Assembly: GCA_017591395.1 (NCBI GenBank)
Contig: WEDG01008947.1
Coordinates: 1 to 64,000 of the forward strand
DNA from: Schistocephalus solidus
Taxonomy: Eukaryota > Platyhelminthes > Cestoda > Diphyllobothriidea > Diphyllobothriidae
Direction: 5' to 3'
DNA: 64,000 bases
The number at the start of each line of letters is the position of its first letter. The stretch's first letter is position 1. Shown piece by piece: positions 13,001 through 28,000 of this stretch. A program made the position numbers and the translations under genes. Below the pieces are notes generated by a model. That model had not been told where the DNA came from. It saw only the letters and a list, made by a program, of their open reading frames with translations, and made no database searches.

Positions 13001-16000
13001 AGGAGCAGGGCCTACCCCGTGGATTAACAGTATCATGTCACTGTAGTTCATCAGCGCATCCTCGCTAGCAGTCTCAGTCGTTGTAGATTAAGTATTTATT
13101 CTGGCGCGAATGGGCTTGCACCAATCCGTTGGCTTTTCAGCACAAAAGAAGCCTTCCTTAAGCTAATTTAACTTTTGGGATAACTGCAGCTTTAAACCTC
13201 ATGAGAAATTTGTCGCCTGGCTTTTTCTATATTTTCGACTCTTTAAGCTCGTCTCCTAATCATTTGTCGCTACTTGTCGCCTCCTTCAACAGAGTATTCA
13301 AGGCTGTTTCAGAGTTACCTCACTGCTGCCTTTCGTATTGGTACTCTTCAATATGTATATGCCCAATCCACCTAAGAAAATTGCACAGCCAGAATTGAAA
13401 GGTTCGTTAGGAGCGTTATTAAGTACGTGGTTCTAAATTGGAAGCCCGCTATTAGGCGACCATCATAAACTGCCTAATTGCAATAATTACCGTTTTTTTA
13501 CTATAAGTTGACGCCGACGCAAAGGATGAACAATAAAACGAGATGCTGTCTACTTCGGAATCTATTGCACTATTGGCACAATTAAATAAATTTTCTTGTC
13601 TCAATTACATATTTTAATTTAGGCGAAGGAAGATAGTGTGGAAGTGATCTTGCGCGCACCCATTGCGCCATATGTATTTTTCCTCGGGGTATTCGATAGA
13701 TGAGATAACTAAAGTGAGAATAAAATACAGGAACGTTAACATAATCTGAGCATTCCCTATTAAAGCTCAAGTTATTTTCAAGATCCTTTTTGATAGGGAT
13801 TACTTATAGGTCCCCCGCAGCAGGATATATGGGGACAGAAACCACCCGTAATACAGGTGGCTTCGGATTAAATTCCAAGGAAAATAGGCCTTGGATTATG
13901 GTAGGGTTAGTTTTAAGTTCAGGATTACGGTTAATGCTAGGTTTTTTAATCGCGTTCATTCAAGATGTGCAAGTTTTTGTTTGTGATCCTTTGACTGTGT
14001 GCTTCAACTTCTTTCTATCGTACGAATTTTGGAAATTTCAGTGCGCAATGAAATGTAATAGTGAAATTTCGGGATCAACTGACGCATTCAGAAGTTGTTT
14101 CTATCCGATCTGTTCAGCCACGAATTTTATCACTTTGGTATTTTTTTACAACTGCCTCTAATAACAGTGATTTAATCTCTGAAATGAATGTACGCGCTCT
14201 CTTACGATAATGCAATATTATAGTATCGCAAACGGATAAAAACGCCCTCGGTTGACTGATCTCAGTATAGTGCATCCGTACCATAAACCTTTTTACTGAT
14301 TCTAGTAGACTTTTCTACTTTTTCACTTCAGTTTTAAAACATTTTGCGCCTGGTATGTCTCCCTTGAACATCAAGATTCCCCATTGCCTTACTGGTCTTC
14401 TCCTGGTACTCGGATTAGATACTGCTGCTGGTTGACTTTCTCTTAATTTGGACGTTGTCGATTGTGCGCTATGCACACGAAAAAGGGCTTGGAAGACTGC
14501 CATAGTGAAAATGCCGCCGATGGTGGAGTGCAACTTTACAGATTTTGGTGCCATCGTAAACTGCAAAAACGGCAAGTGAATTGTGCATCTAAAAATATAT
14601 TTCGCTAGGACAGGCAAAATTATTAAAAGGCATGGTTGTGACCGAGCTCCTAATTCCTGACTATATTGCAGTAAAACACGATTTTTGTAAAAAAAAATTG
14701 GCGCACTGCCGACGGTCCGCAGGTTATTAGTTCTGAGTTTTTTCTTGCGCAGCTTGACGTGATCGTATCGAGGATTTTCTTAGGGATTCTGTCATGGTAA
14801 TTGCAAGAACAATGTTGCGCGCTGTAAGTATTTTCTTGCTAAAGGAAGAATAGTCTTTACGAAAATTAGGCTCACCTTGTGATCATTTACACAATTTTTC
14901 ATATTTTACAGCGTGAGTTTATTAATTTTTGCCTTCGAATTACTGCACCTTGGCCGAAACCGCCTAAAAAATATTTCCCCATTTGCATACTTGATTTCAA
15001 CTCCCATCAATTTTTCACTACGTCGGATCGTCATTCAGGCCCCTGTCACTTTCAGCTTGCGTTTTATCAAATGTCTGCTTGTTAAGTGGTGGCTGTTTCG
15101 ACAGGAGCCTAGTGCATATTGCAGAATATTCTTGAGTAATGTCACTGTAATAGGCACCCAGCGCCTAGTGCTACGAGGCATAGTCATATTTTCTTCCTTA
15201 AATTTTGCAAGAAAACTTTGCGATGGATATTATTCCAACTTTTTCGGTCGCTTTGGTGGTTCAAAGTCGGCTACTGCGTGAATTCATGAAGTTACTTGAT
15301 ATGTATAATGTAAATATAACGCGTATTACCATCCCCGGAATTGTTACTGATACTTATTCTGTCCTATAACCTCGGCCAGTTTCGTCTATTTGAGACTAGC
15401 TACGACACCAACCTCAAAATTGTGCGCCCAGTTACTGCATAGTTTTCTCTTTAAATCTCTATCGAAACCATAGTCTCCAATAACGTAAAATAGCTCTTCC
15501 CCCTACACCTTAAGTTTTCATTCTGGGCATATTTTTTACTACAGAGCCTAGCCAATAGTGTTCTTGAGAACACGAACAGTGGGTATGTTCGTACTTTTGG
15601 ACAAGTATTGGTTTGATTTTGGCGTATGGAACATGTGCCGGATGCGAGGTTTTCACTCGCCGGTGTACCAACAGTGCTGGCCTTGGGGGGCCGGATTCAT
15701 ACTTCGCAATGGACTGATCGTCCGATTTCCTGTGGTGCCAATCAAAAGTTTCACAGTTGTGCTTAACTGGCCTCTTTTGATGTACAATAAAAGGGATCTT
15801 AGGTGGGTTACAGGAACCAGAATCAGCTGTGGGTGGAGAGGTGGTGTTTTTCCCATTGGGGCGCCCCATCCCCGTCACGACCACAGTTTAGCTTTTTATT
15901 GGGTACTGCTGTTGTGTTGACCGAACTACCTCATCTTGCTCCCGCTCCAGAAACCGTTGTGATTTATTATCAAGGTGGCGTGTTGATTCAGTGCATGCCC

Positions 16001-19000
16001 AAAAAACTTTGACAGTAGAATTTGGGCCTGTAAACGTGCCAGTGTTTTAATAATGTTACCGGAGAGGCAAACTATCTTTAAGCATTTAGCACCCATGACT
16101 TTACAATTGTTTTCATTATGTTGATCTTATTTTTCCGTAACTTATTAAGTATCCGGAACATAACTGTTAATTGTCAATTACAAAACCCCAGCAGGCGTTT
16201 GACCGCGCAATGCCCATTTTGCAAACGTGCAGTAGCACTGGTAGTTGTTTTATACGGCAAGGGTTTAATTATAGTTCAAGAGGAATGATTATCAAAAAGC
16301 TCAGGCATGTGTGTCACCGTTATTTTCGCATAACTCCTTAGTGGCTCTGCTAGTGTTTTTAATTTGGTTTCTGACATGGAAACTTCAGATATGAATGTCA
16401 ACCTGATAGTCTCGAGAATTATTATTCTGAGCCGTTCGTTGCCATCAACTTAACCTTTCACTAAAATTTCGTGACAAAGCCCTAAGTGACGGTACTCCTT
16501 CTTGCATCACTCCTGGTCGCTTTGCAATTGCTCGCGAGGCAGCCAGTTCTAGCACAAGAGCACAACAGGACGAACATGTTCCATGCCGTAATATAGGTGT
16601 ACGTTTTTGATAGTATTGCTATCGTTTAACACTAGAACACCTTTTATGCCCACAGTTGAAGCCGTTGCTGGGTGTGTGGGAGTCTCTGATCGAATCCGTC
16701 AACGACTTTTTGCCTGGACATTCTGGAGCCCCCTTGCCACCCTATGGAGGTCACTCGGGTAGTAGTTTGCGTGGCGCTGGTGACGATGACGTTGACTCTG
16801 CCGTCATCGTGGACGAGGATGGTTTTAGTGAGTGTTCTTCTTACGCTGGCGGCGGCGGCGGCCTGAGCGAGGACGGAGTCGATCCCATGGAGGGGCTGAA
16901 AGCCACCCAGAGCAGAGTGAACGAGGCGCAAACCTCCGGCGCCCACTTGCTAGAGGACATTAGGGAGCTTATCCGACTGGGTGAAGAGATTCGCCAGCAC
17001 TTCAGCCGTGCCTGCCCCGAAAACCCGGAGGGAAGTACTAAAGGACGGTCAGATAGTACCGGCAGCAGTGACAGTTTTGAAAGTGACGGCTCTTTCGGAC
17101 TCGCAATTTCCGCTCATTTACTTGGTGAGTCAATTTCGACCTAGTAGCCACTTTAAACTGTATTTTTTAATAACCTAAACTACAATTTTATTTGATCAAT
17201 CGTTAGGTAACTGGACTACAAAAAATACGAAGTAAACGCCACCGGAGTAGATCTAATGGTTGCATAAAGCAGTCCATGAGATCATGGCACAGAGTTCGAG
17301 ATCGTGCTCTTATTGGCTCTTTTAGTGTCACCTCTCATTGATACCCACTCGGTCTCGTCTGCTAATTCGTTCAGTTAGCTACTTGCCATTTACTCTTCTT
17401 GTTGTGGGTGGATTTGACTGCCTTGGCTTGAATCCCAGTACAGACTCCAGTTCGCAGGCGGCCCACACTGATTTAGCGATTGAGCGTTAAAAAACTCCTT
17501 ATGCAGAAGTGTGCGTGCTGTCCACAGCAGCGGCACTAAAATAGTTTTAAACAGTATAAAATATGTGAATCACGTGAGAGAGGGGGCGTTAGAGGAGAAA
17601 AAGTGCCCTTCCGGGCAAGAACAATCAGGAGCGAGACTGGGCACGCACAATGTAGCCCAGGTTCCCTGCCAATTAGGAAATTAGTTTATTTGCGGAAAGG
17701 ACCAGTAATAACTCGACTCGTCTCGAGGATACCGAACAGTTCCACATTATTCAATGAATCCCCCAGCTAGGAGGAAGACAAGATAACGTTTGGCAGGTCT
17801 GGGACGGCGAGGAAAGGGCAAAGGCTGGGAAATCCATTGCTGCCGATGAAAATCCCGGGGAATTTAGCTTCAAAAAGGTCTTTAAGATGGTCTAAATCCA
17901 GAACCTTGAGTAATGACCTCTTTAACAATTTCTAATTGTGCAGAATATTCTAATTGCTTGATAGCTTCTTCCAGCTAGAGGGGCTATTCGTGGAAACGAA
18001 GAAAAAAAAATCGACCGGTTTTCGCAAACAGCAGAAAATATTGTCTGTGGCAAAACCTATCATGCTGGGGGTGGTCTGGTTAAAAGTGTGCGTATATGAC
18101 TCTGATAATGATAGTATTAGTATAAATAATGCCCGTTACTCGGAAGAGTGATAATCGATAGAGATTAACGATTCAAAAGTTTTATTTGTAGAAAAAATCC
18201 CTTTCTTAAAAGCAAAATCTTTTCTTAAACTATAACGAGCGGATTTTGTTTTCTTCCGTCAATAAATATGCACATGAAGGGATGAATAGAACAGAGAAGT
18301 GCTCAATAGTTATTTTAGTTTCTTTAAACCAATCGTGGCGCCGCTTTCGCCATGAAATACCAGTTATTAGTCTTGTAACATCGATCGCCTAACGCGTTTA
18401 TCGAAAAAATCTTTACCAGCGCTTCCGTCTACCCATTACAATCTGGACTGAATATTAGTGTATAGAGAAATTGCGATGAGGTTTACGCTGTTATAACGCT
18501 GTAGTCGTCAATAAACAGAATACTAGACGCTCCGAGAAGAATACCACGCCGCAGTTCTATCGATATTATGTCAATGATTTTTTATTTTCGCCTTACATTT
18601 TTTAAAAATTAAGCCAGCTCTTATAGTTTTTCTACCGATCTTCATACCAATGTGCATAAACGATGCTCCTGAGCACAGATGCACTGACCAAGGACTTCAC
18701 AGCTCTCGGTGTTGTAGTTCCGCTACATCAGCCTTATGAGCTCCTTTTGGTTAAATTAATGTTTTTAATAATTTGCTTAGGAATTCCAATGCACAGTTGG
18801 CTTGTTGATAGTCACTAACTGCTACTCTTTCATTTAAAAACAGAGGAAGCAAGGGAAGACTTGATTCGTCTCGCTGAACCCTCGGTCTATGAAATCAGTC
18901 CCCTTCACGAGACCGGCGAAGATGCCCTTCTCCGCCCTTCTTTATCCGTGCCCACCTTGGCAACTGAGGAGGAGGGTGCCGTTGACTCTCATCCTCCCTC

Positions 19001-22000
19001 TTGGGAAGATGCTCCAGGTTCACCTAAACGCTGAACCAACCCAGAGATGGCACCTCCATCTTTGATTCCTTACCTGATTTTATCGGTGTGCGTCTCAGTA
19101 GTCTGAATCGGCTTGAGGAACTAGCGCGAGATTTGCTAGGCAAGGCAGCTGACAAACTCAACCGACTGGTTCAACTTTATACTGAGATAAATGAGGTAGG
19201 TGGCCTTTTTTAATTTTGGATACTGCAAGTGTTCAGGTTTAACGGTGTGGTTGTTTTTATGCTATCTTATTTCCTCCCCTTGAAAAAAACTCGTTGTACA
19301 GAATCATTTGCCTGTGTGGATACATATTTTCGGTCTGAGTCACCATTCTTGCCAGCGCTTAAACCAAAACCTCCGTGGAATCTTCATACCTTGGGATGGC
19401 GTTTTCTTTATAATTAATATACATTTGCTGGCGTTCCCATCTTCTTAGTTCGATATACGCCATGGCAACGGTGTAGTGCCCTCTAGAAACGCTCGTGCTG
19501 GAAAATGCCAAAGTTATTACTAGAATTTGCGGGAAAACTTCATGTTATGAACAAGGATGGTTATATTTAAGCTGTATTTTATCTACCTTCGCATTAAAGG
19601 CATCGCTACTCCCAGTAGTGGTTATCCACATCTGAAAAAATGGACTGTGCTGTCCGGTGGGTGTGTGTGTGTGTGTGTGTGTATGCATGCCAGCAGGTTT
19701 CTTTGCATGTCTGAAAAGCACATTCAGCATCTTTTACTCACTAAAAACTATTTTGGGTCTCCTATTATTAACCCTATCGTTACCGCAGAATGCCTTTTAG
19801 TGTATTTAATTACTGCATACCCCGACTTTCACCTATTCACTGCACCATCTGCCCTCCGCCCCAGGCACGTCTTTGGATATCCGAAAGCAATGCCGCTCTT
19901 GCACCCTTCAACTCCGAGAAAGTTGCTCAATTGGATGCCGCCGAGTGTGAGGCGGCGCTCGCGCAACTTCAGCAGATTTCCGCTGGACGCGAACTGAACC
20001 TTGTCCTTAAAGGCAATCCCGGCCAATTCCGACGCCAGTTTTCTGACCTCATCAACGCAGATCTGAAGGTATGGTGATGACCAATATTTTGTTTTGTTCC
20101 CCGAAGTATTATTCTTCATCTCAACAGGATTTGCTCAGCCTGCTACTCTTCTTCAGTCATCCTCTCTGTCGCACGCATTACTTCGGATATAAGCTGTCAA
20201 AACTCGATTTCCGTTGTGTCCTAAACTGAATTACTTATGTCTGGTATGGTTGTCACCCAGTTCAGTCACATGCTTTACTTACCTAAGCGTCGTACTTGAA
20301 GAATTCAAAGCGCGTACCGACGTTTTAAGACCCTCTTTCGTGTCCCAATGGCATCTTTCACGTCAGGGTTTGAGCCAACAATTTCGGATGGAGGGCAGGG
20401 CTTTGAAGTTATCGTGTGGGATAGGGAGCACAGACCTTAACCCTATAAATCGTTTCCTTAGAGACCTTGATATATTGTAACGCGGTCGAACCGTCTCATT
20501 CAAAACGGTGTCAGTATAGCTCACTTGAAAGGAACTAAGACCTCCCAGGTCTTGGAGGGTCTTCTGCGCGCACAGCCCAGCATTCGCAACGGTATGTGAG
20601 GGCTGACCGCACGGAGGCTCGGTATGTCCGTTTTTGTGGTGATGGGGCTATCGTGGCGGGTCCGCAACCCCTTCTAAGGCCTGCGAATACCATGCTAGCA
20701 GCCTTGATTCGCGCGAACATTTTGTGCGGAATCCATCCATCTGCCAGCAACCTCGTGCTCGCGAACAAAACTCTTGTTCTATTAGTCATAACTATTTCTT
20801 CTTAACTGCTTCTTGCAACTCGCTTTCGCATATATCGACGATATTTGACATGGTCCACTTCTCAGGCAGACGACAGCCTTTAAATTCAAAAGGGCGCCTT
20901 TTGCTAGTGAGAGATACAACTGGTGACTAAACCGGTTGTTCGGACGCTTTCGTTCACTCGAAACACTGCACTTTTGGGTAGCTAGAGCTTGACGCTAGCA
21001 GAGCAACATCGTTTACATTGTCAACATCAGAAATTTGGCCTCTTGGTACAAATACTACACAGTGGAGCCGGCATAGACTCCTCTCGAGAATGCGCCACGT
21101 TACATCAGCATGGATGACAGAATGCGATTCCTTTGAAAACCAGAGCGAATATTGGATGGCTAGGAGCGATAGTTATGGGACAGAACTCGTGCAGGGATGG
21201 AGCAATAGTAGGCCTTGACATGTCCTATGCTTTTTTGACGTTCCTTGCCTGACTCGGTGGTCTGAGAGCAAGGCTGCACTGTCCCCTCAACGTGACCTCT
21301 GGCACTCACACGTGTGAGCCACTCAACCCTTGTTGCCTGAAATTCTAGTGCTTGTGTTTAGGGGAGGGGGGTTGTAGGTCCTGTACGTGGTACGCGTTGA
21401 CGAGGTCATTAGGTACATCAACTGCGCCCTAGTCAACCCAGTGTGTTTGTGTGGAGTGTCTAACTGGCGGACATAGGGGCTGCAGTGGCTCCTTCTTACT
21501 GTGACATTTATGGCACCCACTCCGTGAGATCCGAGCCAGGCGTGCTATCAGCCACCTGCGCCCGACTCCGCCTCTAGTCATCTTGACCCTGTCTTAACGT
21601 TGAACACAGACGGGTGAGGAAAGAGAGAGTGCGGTAGCTGCAGTGCAAGTCTACCCTCACCTTACCCTGCGCACAAGTCACCGTTCCTGCCCTACCATGC
21701 TGTGAAGCACATGGTGGACCCCGTCAAAATCGACGGTTGAATTCTTTTGTTTGTTTCTGACTCGGTTGTCGGAATGTGCAGCCATGCTGATGGTACTAAT
21801 GTCGCAGCGATTCTCGTGTTCTTCTTTTCTTCTCTCATGTGGATAGTTGGTGTGCCTGACTCATCAGTAAGTGTTAACTGTCCACATGACTGCTCATAAG
21901 GCCTGAACGTTGGGCACCTTGTCCTTACACCCTCTCAGCTTTGTGGTGATGATTTCTACTTGGAAAGGAGGGCCGCGCGAAGCTGAAGAGGCTGGAGATT

Positions 22001-25000
22001 TCGGCCAAAAGGAAATACTTAGACGGAGTTGTAATATTCACAATCATGCAGCATAATATGCAGATATTCCAGTCACGCAGGATGTCAGCTTTTGAATTCA
22101 CACCTTTGTGGCTGCTTGTAAAATCAATGGCTACTAAGGAAGTATGGCTTTTTCCATTTATTCTCCATCCCCTTTTATCTTTATCTGTGTTAGGCCCATT
22201 ATTTTTTGTGACTATAATCTGCGTCTTTCACCAATCCCTCACCTTCTCTGGTTTGCTTGAGTTGAAAATTTCTTAGTGACTTATATTCTTGTGTAAAGGG
22301 AAGCCTGCGTTTTATTCCCCAGACAAGACGAGCTGCTTGCCCTTATATGTTCCCAAAACCGCGTTTATGGCCCAAAAATATTCATATGAAATTTCGGATT
22401 AAGTTTAGGATGCCTAATCTCGACGGATTAACTCCAAGATAACGATTTATTTCTAGGAGACTAAAAAGCAGGAATTGCTAAACTGATGTCTACTAGAAAG
22501 CACATGAGGAACGCTGGGCGACCCACTAATGAGCCGAACCCCTCACATATTTGTCATACAGCGGCAAAATATCGGTGCAACACGTGCCTGGACTTTTCGC
22601 TAGCACCCACGCTTCTAGTAATGTCTATCGTATAACCTGCATATACCTTACTCAACTTTTGGAGCACGTCCGACCCCAGTTCATAAGGCTCTCAATTATA
22701 CTAATAAGGAACATGCTATTTGCTACTGTAGGAAACACGTACAAAGCTTTTGTTCCGTTTGAATGATGACTCTGAGAACCATGTCTTTCTTCACAATTTC
22801 ACTGACCGCTACCAACGACTGAAAGCAAGACGTTTTCGACTTGAGCACTTGTCGTTTCTACTTTTACCGAATATCAACGCACGCGATCGCTGGTTGTGAG
22901 TGAAGTTTTGTGCAGGAGTGGTACGGTCACGGGCGAACGTGGCGATCCCTGCACCACGAGGTGGATCCATCAACGGTCACTTGCACATGAATGCGTTTAT
23001 AGTTGGGGTGACTTTAGATGTTTTTACTATACTCCCTCCTCTCACATCCCTTGTGCTCCGATGGCAAGGCAACTGGTGGGCGTGGGTGCAGTAGCTGAAT
23101 AGCCCAGCCGCACTTGTCACATGCGACCTGGTTCCGACCGTATGCACCGCGCTACAATATGGGCCACTCGAATCACACCGCTGACACTACATGCAGGTCA
23201 CAGCTGACAGGGCATAATTTCACCCTGGCCTAATTCTATTTAAAACCCAGTTATTATGTCAATTTTAAACCGTCATGGTTACAACTCTTAGTGCGCATGT
23301 GGTGGTAGATTCAAGTGCGTTTATATGGCGAACAATTTGCGGAGGATGGGCGGGGGTGGCATTGTCGGCTTCACCTTCTTTTCTCGCCCATGCACTGGTG
23401 ATCAGTCCGAGTAAGGCCGGCATGAAATGAGATTGGATGCAGCCGTGGCCGACCTTACGCGAATTCGCCCTCAATCGCAGGTTACGTGTGTGCTGGGATG
23501 TGTTGTTACTAGTTGTCGTGTGACCGAGTAGGCCCGTGTGTATCCTGGCCTGTGTTACTCTGCTAGAGCTCTTCATGAATGTGCGCGTGATCTAATAGGC
23601 CAATTAAGGGGGAAATATGCGGGTAGAGTATAGGCAGATGAGTGTGAGGGGTGTAGGTGAGAGCTCCGAGCGCCCGTTCTTCTGTCGCGCTGCCGTGGAT
23701 TTGCATGTGTCCGTTCATGTCGATGTATGATTGTGATGTGCGGTCGCAATGCGAAAAAGGTTGTAACGCTGCCTATATGCTCATGGTATCTGTGGTTGTA
23801 GATAGGGTTGGACTTGTTTGTCCTTCGTGACCGGGTAGCGTTCACGTTGCTATAGGAGCGCTGATGTCCGGCTACGAGTAACCGGGCCTGAGGAGCGGCG
23901 TTACAGGAATGTGAGGTGGAAAAGGGGTTAATTTTGCTATGCTCTGAGATGACCAGCGAACGTTTGCTTCATTATAGTCAAATGTAGACGCTGTCGCGCA
24001 TTGCGCACTATTTAGGGTAGAGATAAACATCGTCACTTATAATTAACAAACTATCAGGCTGCCTAAGCGCGGTCACCCTGTCATAATTGAGCAGACTTCT
24101 CTCGAGTGCTAGGTGTGCAATAAGGTAGGATTCCAGGTCTGGCGAATAAGTAATCGTGAATCATTCAGTTGTACAATATTCTAATGGTGCATCGCGCACA
24201 TCCCTTAGGTTAAAAGTATTACAAGTCAGTGGATGTTCTTGGGCTTCACTCACCGCTGTGATCGGCGCATTTCTCGAACTCTAGCCTGTGTATCAGTGGG
24301 CTGGATGAGGTTGTATGCGCTCGGATCCAAGTGCAACAGCATGTCACGAAACGCCAATCGGTGGGCGGTTTACATGACCGTTCGGTTATATAAGTGATAT
24401 TAAAAGCTTTGCCAGGCTTTTCAAGTCCGATTACTTGCAAGTATCGAGATAGATGGATGCATACCAGGTATAAACAGCATGTTTCCTAGGCTAGCCCAGA
24501 TTTTTAACCGGAGAATGATGAAGCTGGGGAACTAACATCATAGTTTGCTTACCTACCGCATTTCTGGCTGTTTCTGCCGTTTCGCATGAAACGTGGGAAC
24601 ACTTTGGGGTATTCATGGTGGCCCGCAGTCCTGTAATTTAAGGGTGCAACTTCAATTTGCTGTTTTGCCCCGGAAGCAAGTGAAGAAGAAGTAGAAGAAG
24701 CCCGACCGCTTGTTCGCGACGTTGTTAGCCTGCTGTTTTTGAGACCCCATGGCATCTCAAGTTAATCATTTTGCTCCCCGCCACCCTCCTTCCATAACCC
24801 GCTTTACTAAGTGAACTTTAGACTTGCTTGCTCCAAGTTAACCCAGCTATTATTTGTTTTCTCAAATTCACTGCCTTATACCGCACATGTTAGCGCTGCT
24901 GCTACCTTTTAATCTGATTAACTTACGACCTTGCAATCTTCCATTCCCCTTGCAGTCGGAGTTAGCCCAAATGCTTCGTTCTGTCGAGGAAGTAGAGCTC

Positions 25001-28000
25001 AATCTCACTCTAACCACTGCAGCCTTGCGACAGCAGATTTCGCGCCATGCTTTTCCGCTCAGGCCGCTACCGGCTGCGTCCGACCTCTCCTCCCCGTCGC
25101 GCAATATCTCTGTGGACCACGATCCCCTTGAAGTAGGTTCTACCCTTCTACCACTTATTCCTCCTTCTCTTTTTCTCTTTTTATTGGATCTGCCTGCATA
25201 GCAGTCGATTAGTGTTCGCAGGCGTCCCAACTCGCCTCATTAACTTCTGTTTCGCCGTCATTGACTCTCGACGACGCTATCGGGTCCCGAAGAAAACGGT
25301 TAGGCCCTCTTGTTACTTTAATTAATTATTATTATAAAATGCTGTTATTTGTACTCTTTAAAGCAGTTAAATCTATTCATTTATACAAGAAACGTTAATC
25401 AGAGAATTAATTTCATCCCCTGGATCACATTTTACGAAATAAGGCCAAAAGGCCGGTGTTGACCGCATGCCCGCCAAAATTGTAATGCTATCTCCGCTGC
25501 TTCACAGATTTCGGTAGACCTCCCTTCAAGGCCAACATTTTGTTATTATTTAACGATACTTTGTGGCCGCTGTTATTGTTAACGCTTCTCTGTGTGGGCT
25601 TTGTTGGCATAAAGTGTAGGTACCGACACATTAGACTGTTCATTTTGTTTCTGAATTTGAAAATATTATTACTGGTTACCACTTCCGAGGCAAGTGCTCC
25701 ACCGTATTGGCTGTTGTGCAGCTACTTGCGTTGACCACATACGCAGTGGACATTCCTTGCCATTGATTTTATCTGCCAATACATCTGTAAACATATGTTA
25801 TATAGAAAGTAATTAGAAATGCGTGTATTGCATATTATACTTCACGAAAAGTTATCTCTTATTTGAGTTCTATTCTTGAAGGTGGGGAGTTTTTTTCCAA
25901 TTTTTTGCGATATCATTATATTTTGCCGTAAGAGTAGCATGCTCGTTTGTTTGTCGGTTGTTCAAAGTAGACGTTATGTATTTTCTCCATAGTTCGCATA
26001 ACCCCACACAGTTTTCAGAATCCTGCACTTGATATGCATCGCATTGTAGGCTTGGTGATGAACCTTAGTTAATCGTTAAATCGTAGGCTACGTGGATACT
26101 CTTTCGCAACCAGTTCAAAGTTCTTATAATCAAAGGCCATTCAGTGCCCGAACGTTACGATTCCTCAACCGCACATTTTGCAAAGGACGTTCTTTCTCAT
26201 AAAATGCCTCCGCGAAATACTGTGTTTTCTGGCATCCTCCCGGAGAGAGAGGGTGATATTCACACTTATCCAGTAGTTGCTTTTCCTTAGTGTAATTTAA
26301 GAAGGTGGCGGGGCAGACACTAAATAGAAAATCTGGCTGCTGTCGTGTATTTAGTAATTTAAGATTATGCTCCCTGCTTATCGAATTTGAAACCCCCTCA
26401 AGATAATTACCAATAGAAATTGCAAACTGTTTTTTTTCTTTTCGCTTTCTCTAAATTTATTGCTTACCTCCCTTGACTGTTGCGTAGATAAACTTTTTCA
26501 GCATGTCCGTGTTTTGATTTAAAGGACCTCTTAATTGATATTGGTATATCGTGCGGTATCCTCGCAAGATATCTCAGGATGCCGGCTTTTGAATGCGCCC
26601 CTTTTTGGCCACCAGCACAAACCAAACTCGTTAAAAGGGTCACTTAAACTATTCATTTTTCATATTGATTCCTGATGCCCAAACATGTTTTTTTTTCTAC
26701 TCAGTTGGTAACAAGTAACGCATTATTCACAGTTATTATTCGAAGGAAGGGTAGCTTACGCTTTAAAAAAACAGGTTTCCAATTATGAGCTTGCGTAGCA
26801 ACATGAAATATCCATTTGACTAGCCTCTTATCTGTCTCTTTTGTATTCTGCTTATGAACTTTGCCATGTACTCCGCAGCAAAATTTTAGGAGGTCTGAGC
26901 AAATGACAAGTCTGGTCGAGCACTAGAACAAACTCCTACAGGAGTCCATCGTTAGAGATAGCAGCAGCAAAAAGGCGACACGTATAGGGCGTACAGACCA
27001 ATCAGTGATCACTGACACACATCTGAACGTGACTGCGCACGGCTCTGTACGCCGGCTCCAAATCAATACCTCGATTGATTGAGTTCTCGTCCTTCAACCA
27101 GGCTTCAATAAATTTTCGGCTCGTCTTGTTTCTGGCGTGGGCGATTATCTTGACGGCTGCAAAGTTGAACTACTGGCCCGTTACGTTGGTGTGGGCAGCA
27201 ACTTGTGATAATTCGTCGCCTCGTCGCACAACCAATTTATGCTCATGTATGCGCGATCCGAGCATGTGTTCAGTCTGGCCTGTGTCATTACAAGGACAGT
27301 TTAGACATGGGATGCGATACACTACCCCAGTTTGCTCTTTGGGTTTATTCGTTCGTTGATTTTCATCGCCCTGCTTTGGGCCAGTGTGCAATTCCAACAC
27401 CTAGTCTGCCAACAATGCGTTCAGTCGCTTCTGAGACATCCTTAATATATGGCAGAGCGTGCCATATCCTTGGAGGTATTTTTGTTTGGGTCCTCTGAGA
27501 ACGAGCGCGTAGACATCAGTTCATAAACGCCTTCGGCATAAATCGGTCGCGGAGATATCAGCCTAGCGTACTTTTTCCCCCCGACCTCCCAAAATGATTC
27601 TGAATCTGTTTTAAGAGCGTCCTCACACTGCTTAGTTTTTGAGCCACCGGTTTGTTACTGTGAAAGCTGAGGGGTTGTATAGTGTCGTTACCTTCCTGTA
27701 GACCTTTGTCTGACTTTCACTGTTGGGATTTCGCTTGATGAGAATATAGGAAAAGAAGCTGCTTTTCTTGGTCCTCTTCCCTTGTGGCATTTTTGCAGCA
27801 TGCTTTTCTTGACGATAGCAAACGTGTCGTCAACGTAACGGCGTCAAAACCAGGCTCACGTTGGCTGAAGGCAATGTTTTCTAGCTCCTGTAGGATCAGT
27901 TCTGCCACAAAACCGGAGATCGGGGAGCCCACTGGAGTTCCGTTGATCGGCTCATAGGTTTCTTCAGCAAATTTGAAGTAAGTCTTTCGATAAAATTCGA

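Larger units (their letters stand above)
7093..16655 (+). other. RhoGEF intron 1 (9.6 kb)
   Basis: A long first intron holding a zinc-finger LINE tail (8889-9056), family A repeats near 9.2 and 9.7 kb, a Penelope RT core in an inverted repeat (10.2-10.9 kb), a CR1-like LINE (11.2-12.0 kb) and small Penelope/LINE scraps near 12.1 and 13.0 kb. From about 13.1 to 16.6 kb I recognise only the short repeat at 13940-13995; the rest shows no coding or element signature. Confidence 0.7.
20069..24955 (+). other. RhoGEF intron 4 (4.9 kb)
   Basis: Contains a LINE RT-tail remnant (20535-20760, minus), a family A repeat (21235-21745), a family B repeat (22485-22650), a weak family A piece (22895-23010, minus) and a possible LINE zinc-finger remnant (23265-23580, minus). 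From 23.6 to 24.9 kb nothing recognisable is present. Confidence 0.65.

Noticed and set aside
14315..14617. A 100-codon minus-strand frame in intron 1
   Set aside because: Basic, Ser-rich, but not similar to any element or protein I know; likely chance.
15510..15920. Overlapping 120-124-codon open frames on both strands
   Set aside because: Neither frame resembles a known protein or continues through plausible splice sites; inside RhoGEF intron 1. Open by chance.
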